A stretch of 14,559 nt of DNA from Nanobdellota archaeon. Lineage in GTDB: Archaea; Nanobdellota; Nanobdellia; Pacearchaeales; GW2011-AR1. The translations under genes were made by a program, and so were the position numbers. The notes beneath the pieces were generated by a model. That model was not told the DNA's origin and did not search any database. It was given only the letters and a program-made list of their open reading frames with translations. Below are positions 13,906 through 14,559 of the stretch, piece after piece (the stretch's first letter is position 1; each line of letters opens with the position of its first letter). The stretch is from positions 1 to 14,559 of the forward strand of contig JAHISS010000129.1 in NCBI GenBank assembly GCA_018817905.1, given 5' to 3'.

Positions 13906-13922
13906 AGAAGTTATAAGCTTCT
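13906..13922 (-). promoter_or_regulatory. integrase TATA box inside a dyad
   Basis: TTATAA at 13911-13916 is centred about 26 bp upstream of the integrase ATG. It is flanked exactly by AGAAG (13906-13910) and CTTCT (13918-13922), a perfect 5-bp inverted repeat around the box. A protein bound here would block TBP, so this is a candidate operator for autorepression or for the element's RHH protein. Confidence 0.5.
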
Positions 13923-13970
13923 TGAACCGATTATGAAAACCCACCACTCTGATATACCAAAATGTATTTA

Positions 13971-13995
13971 CGCCCTGACCGAGAATCGAACTCGG
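13971..13995. other. probable attachment site (att) at the tRNA-Asp 3' end, right end of the element
   Basis: Inferred from the integrase reading away from the adjacent tRNA 3' end. The crossover would lie in the T-arm/acceptor 3' part of the tRNA gene, and everything to the left would be element DNA. No second copy of this stretch was seen in the window, so the other junction must be left of position 1. The exact limits are a guess. Confidence 0.45.
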
Positions 13996-14042
13996 GACTC
14001 GGCCGCGACAGGGCCGTGTTTTAGCCACTAAACTACCAGGGC
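13971..14042 (-). tRNA. tRNA-Asp (anticodon GUC)
   Basis: A full 72-base cloverleaf can be folded on the minus strand. The acceptor stem is GCCCTGG with TCAGGGC (one G-U pair). The D stem is GTTT/AAAC with loop AGTGGCTA. The anticodon stem is CGGCC/GGCCG with loop CTGTCGC, giving anticodon GTC. The variable loop has four bases, and the T stem is CCGAG/CTCGG with loop TTCGATT. The discriminator base is G73, as is usual for tRNA-Asp. CCA is not encoded and there is no intron. The 3' end points to the integrase gene 82 bp away, the usual arrangement when a mobile element has inserted at a tRNA 3' end and restored the gene. Confidence 0.96.
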
Positions 14043-14061
14043 TCGCGTTGTTCACCCTGTC

Positions 14062-14079
14062 TCGAAATTTCTATTTCGA
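14062..14079. promoter_or_regulatory. 7-bp inverted repeat upstream of tRNA-Asp
   Basis: TCGAAAT (14062-14068) and ATTTCGA (14073-14079) form a perfect dyad with a 4-base spacer. It lies 20-37 bp upstream of the tRNA 5' end, where the tRNA's TATA-like element (minus strand ATAGAAAT) should be, and about 50 bp after the stop of the 87-aa ORF. It could be promoter architecture or an RNA hairpin ending that ORF's transcript; it lacks a T run. Confidence 0.3.
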
Positions 14080-14124
14080 ACCAAGGCATAACAATGAATA
14101 GTTGTAGAAGTTGGTTTTTAAATT

Positions 14125-14388
14125 TTATCTGTCTCCGCTATCTTCAAGATGAGCGAGGTTTTCATGAAATAACCTTGTGGGAAATTTACTGTTTCCAATT
14201 GCGAATTCTTCGAAAGCTCCTGCAACAGCGTAGGTGTAACAGTCACATTCTTCAAGATGTCGGTAAGTTTTTCTTAGGCGTGCTAACTCTAAGGGATCTG
14301 ATCCTCTTAGGCTTCCTTTGGTGGCGCAGCTACGAACGAACTCGTAGGCATCTACTTTGCCACATGGTGGAAAATCTTTAAGAGTCAT
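14125..14388 (-). CDS. possible small hypothetical protein (87 aa), host side
   Basis: An open frame of 87 residues beginning MTLKDFPPCGK, with a helical, Arg/Glu-rich centre and a Cys pair in HLEECDCYTY. An in-frame TAG lies three codons before the ATG, so the start cannot be farther upstream. A TATA-like GTTTATAC (14430-14437) is about 45 bp upstream, which would give a short leader, but no Shine-Dalgarno sequence is seen. It lies outside the element, upstream of the tRNA on the same strand. The opposite strand is also open over the same interval, so the evidence for coding is modest. I do not recognise the family. Confidence 0.4.
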   Translation of the reverse strand: MTLKDFPPCGKVDAYEFVRSCATKGSLRGSDPLELARLRKTYRHLEECDCYTYAVAGAFEEFAIGNSKFPTRLFHENLAHLEDSGDR

Positions 14389-14467
14389 TTTTAACTATTA
14401 AGAAGATGGAGACGTTTGGAGGCTTTGCGTATAAACTAATTCTCAATCAGATTAAAATAACTCAATC

Positions 14468-14511
14468 GTTTGTGATTGTGTAAAATTATTCGCGCACAAA
14501 CCTGCACAAAC
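14468..14511. repeat. cluster of three CACAAAC motifs (two direct, one inverted)
   Basis: GCACAAAC occurs at 14494-14501 and 14504-14511, exactly 10 bp apart, so on one face of the helix. GTTTGTG, the reverse complement of its core, is at 14468-14474. The cluster lies in a 171-bp stretch at the right edge (14389-14559) in which I see no gene. It could be an operator for a gene to the right or for the 87-aa ORF. Confidence 0.4.
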
Positions 14512-14559
14512 TTTGCATTCAATTTTAATTTTGTTACAATTCCAAAAACTCTCTTAAAA

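Noticed and set aside
13889..13970. A small gene between integrase and tRNA
   Set aside because: The 82 bp contain only the integrase promoter and a short T run after the tRNA; no usable frame.
14094..14381. 95-aa plus-strand frame overlapping the 87-aa minus-strand frame
   Set aside because: Its composition (many Leu, Arg, Cys, Trp) looks random and it has no ribosome-binding site; the minus frame was kept only at low confidence.
1..14559. CRISPR arrays, insertion sequences or rRNA genes
   Set aside because: No regularly spaced repeats, no transposase frame or terminal inverted repeats, and no rRNA-like sequence noticed on either strand.

Overview
The window looks like AT-rich archaeal chromosome carrying one end of an integrated mobile element. 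The archaeal signs are direct. Four first-in-operon genes (start codons at 2519, 9254, 10643 and 13888) have a TATA-like box centred about 24-26 bp upstream of the start codon, the spacing expected for leaderless archaeal transcripts. Several downstream genes instead start behind GGAGG-like ribosome-binding sites. The tRNA-Asp gene has no encoded CCA. The secretion genes resemble the minimal archaeal DNA-transfer set rather than a full bacterial conjugation operon. A small-genome euryarchaeal or DPANN-type host is my guess; nothing here fixes the lineage.

Layout from left to right. Positions 1-2519 (minus) hold the N-terminal 839 residues of a large SNF2-type helicase that runs off the left edge; it resembles helicases of DISARM-like and related defence loci. 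Positions 2520-2657 hold its promoter and a GC-rich, foldable stretch. Positions 2658-9254 (minus) form one tightly packed seven-gene operon. In transcription order it encodes a 60-aa zinc-ribbon protein, a VirB2-like pilin, a 450-aa secreted or anchored surface protein, a 75-aa membrane protein, a VirB6-like polytopic membrane protein, a DNA methyltransferase, and a PrgI(VirB3)-VirB4 ATPase with an extra C-terminal nuclease-like domain. Four of the six junctions share the start/stop sequence ATGA, and the other two have gaps of 0 and 1 base.

A divergent AT-rich promoter region (9255-9390) separates this operon from a plus-strand cargo block. That block holds a second DNA methyltransferase with an SPPYW motif, a 42-aa helical ORF and a ribbon-helix-helix (RHH) protein, followed by a separate two-gene operon of a 377-aa unknown and a 326-aa predicted PD-(D/E)XK nuclease. 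A perfect inverted repeat lies at the end of the RHH gene, just upstream of the TATA box of the nuclease operon. This suggests a methylase / regulator / nuclease arrangement in which RHH controls the nuclease pair.

Convergent to this, 12731-13888 (minus) encodes a tyrosine recombinase. The 3' end of a tRNA-Asp(GUC) gene (13971-14042) faces the integrase start 82 bp away, so the tRNA 3' end is the likely attachment site and the element extends leftward past the window edge. The second att copy is not in the window. To the right of the tRNA is presumed host sequence with one possible 87-aa ORF and a short repeat cluster.

No relaxase, VirD4-type coupling protein, VirB8/9/10-like gene, replication initiator, CRISPR array, rRNA or insertion sequence was seen. 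Overall this is most consistent with an integrative element that brings a Ced-like DNA-transfer machine, two methyltransferases and defence-type cargo.
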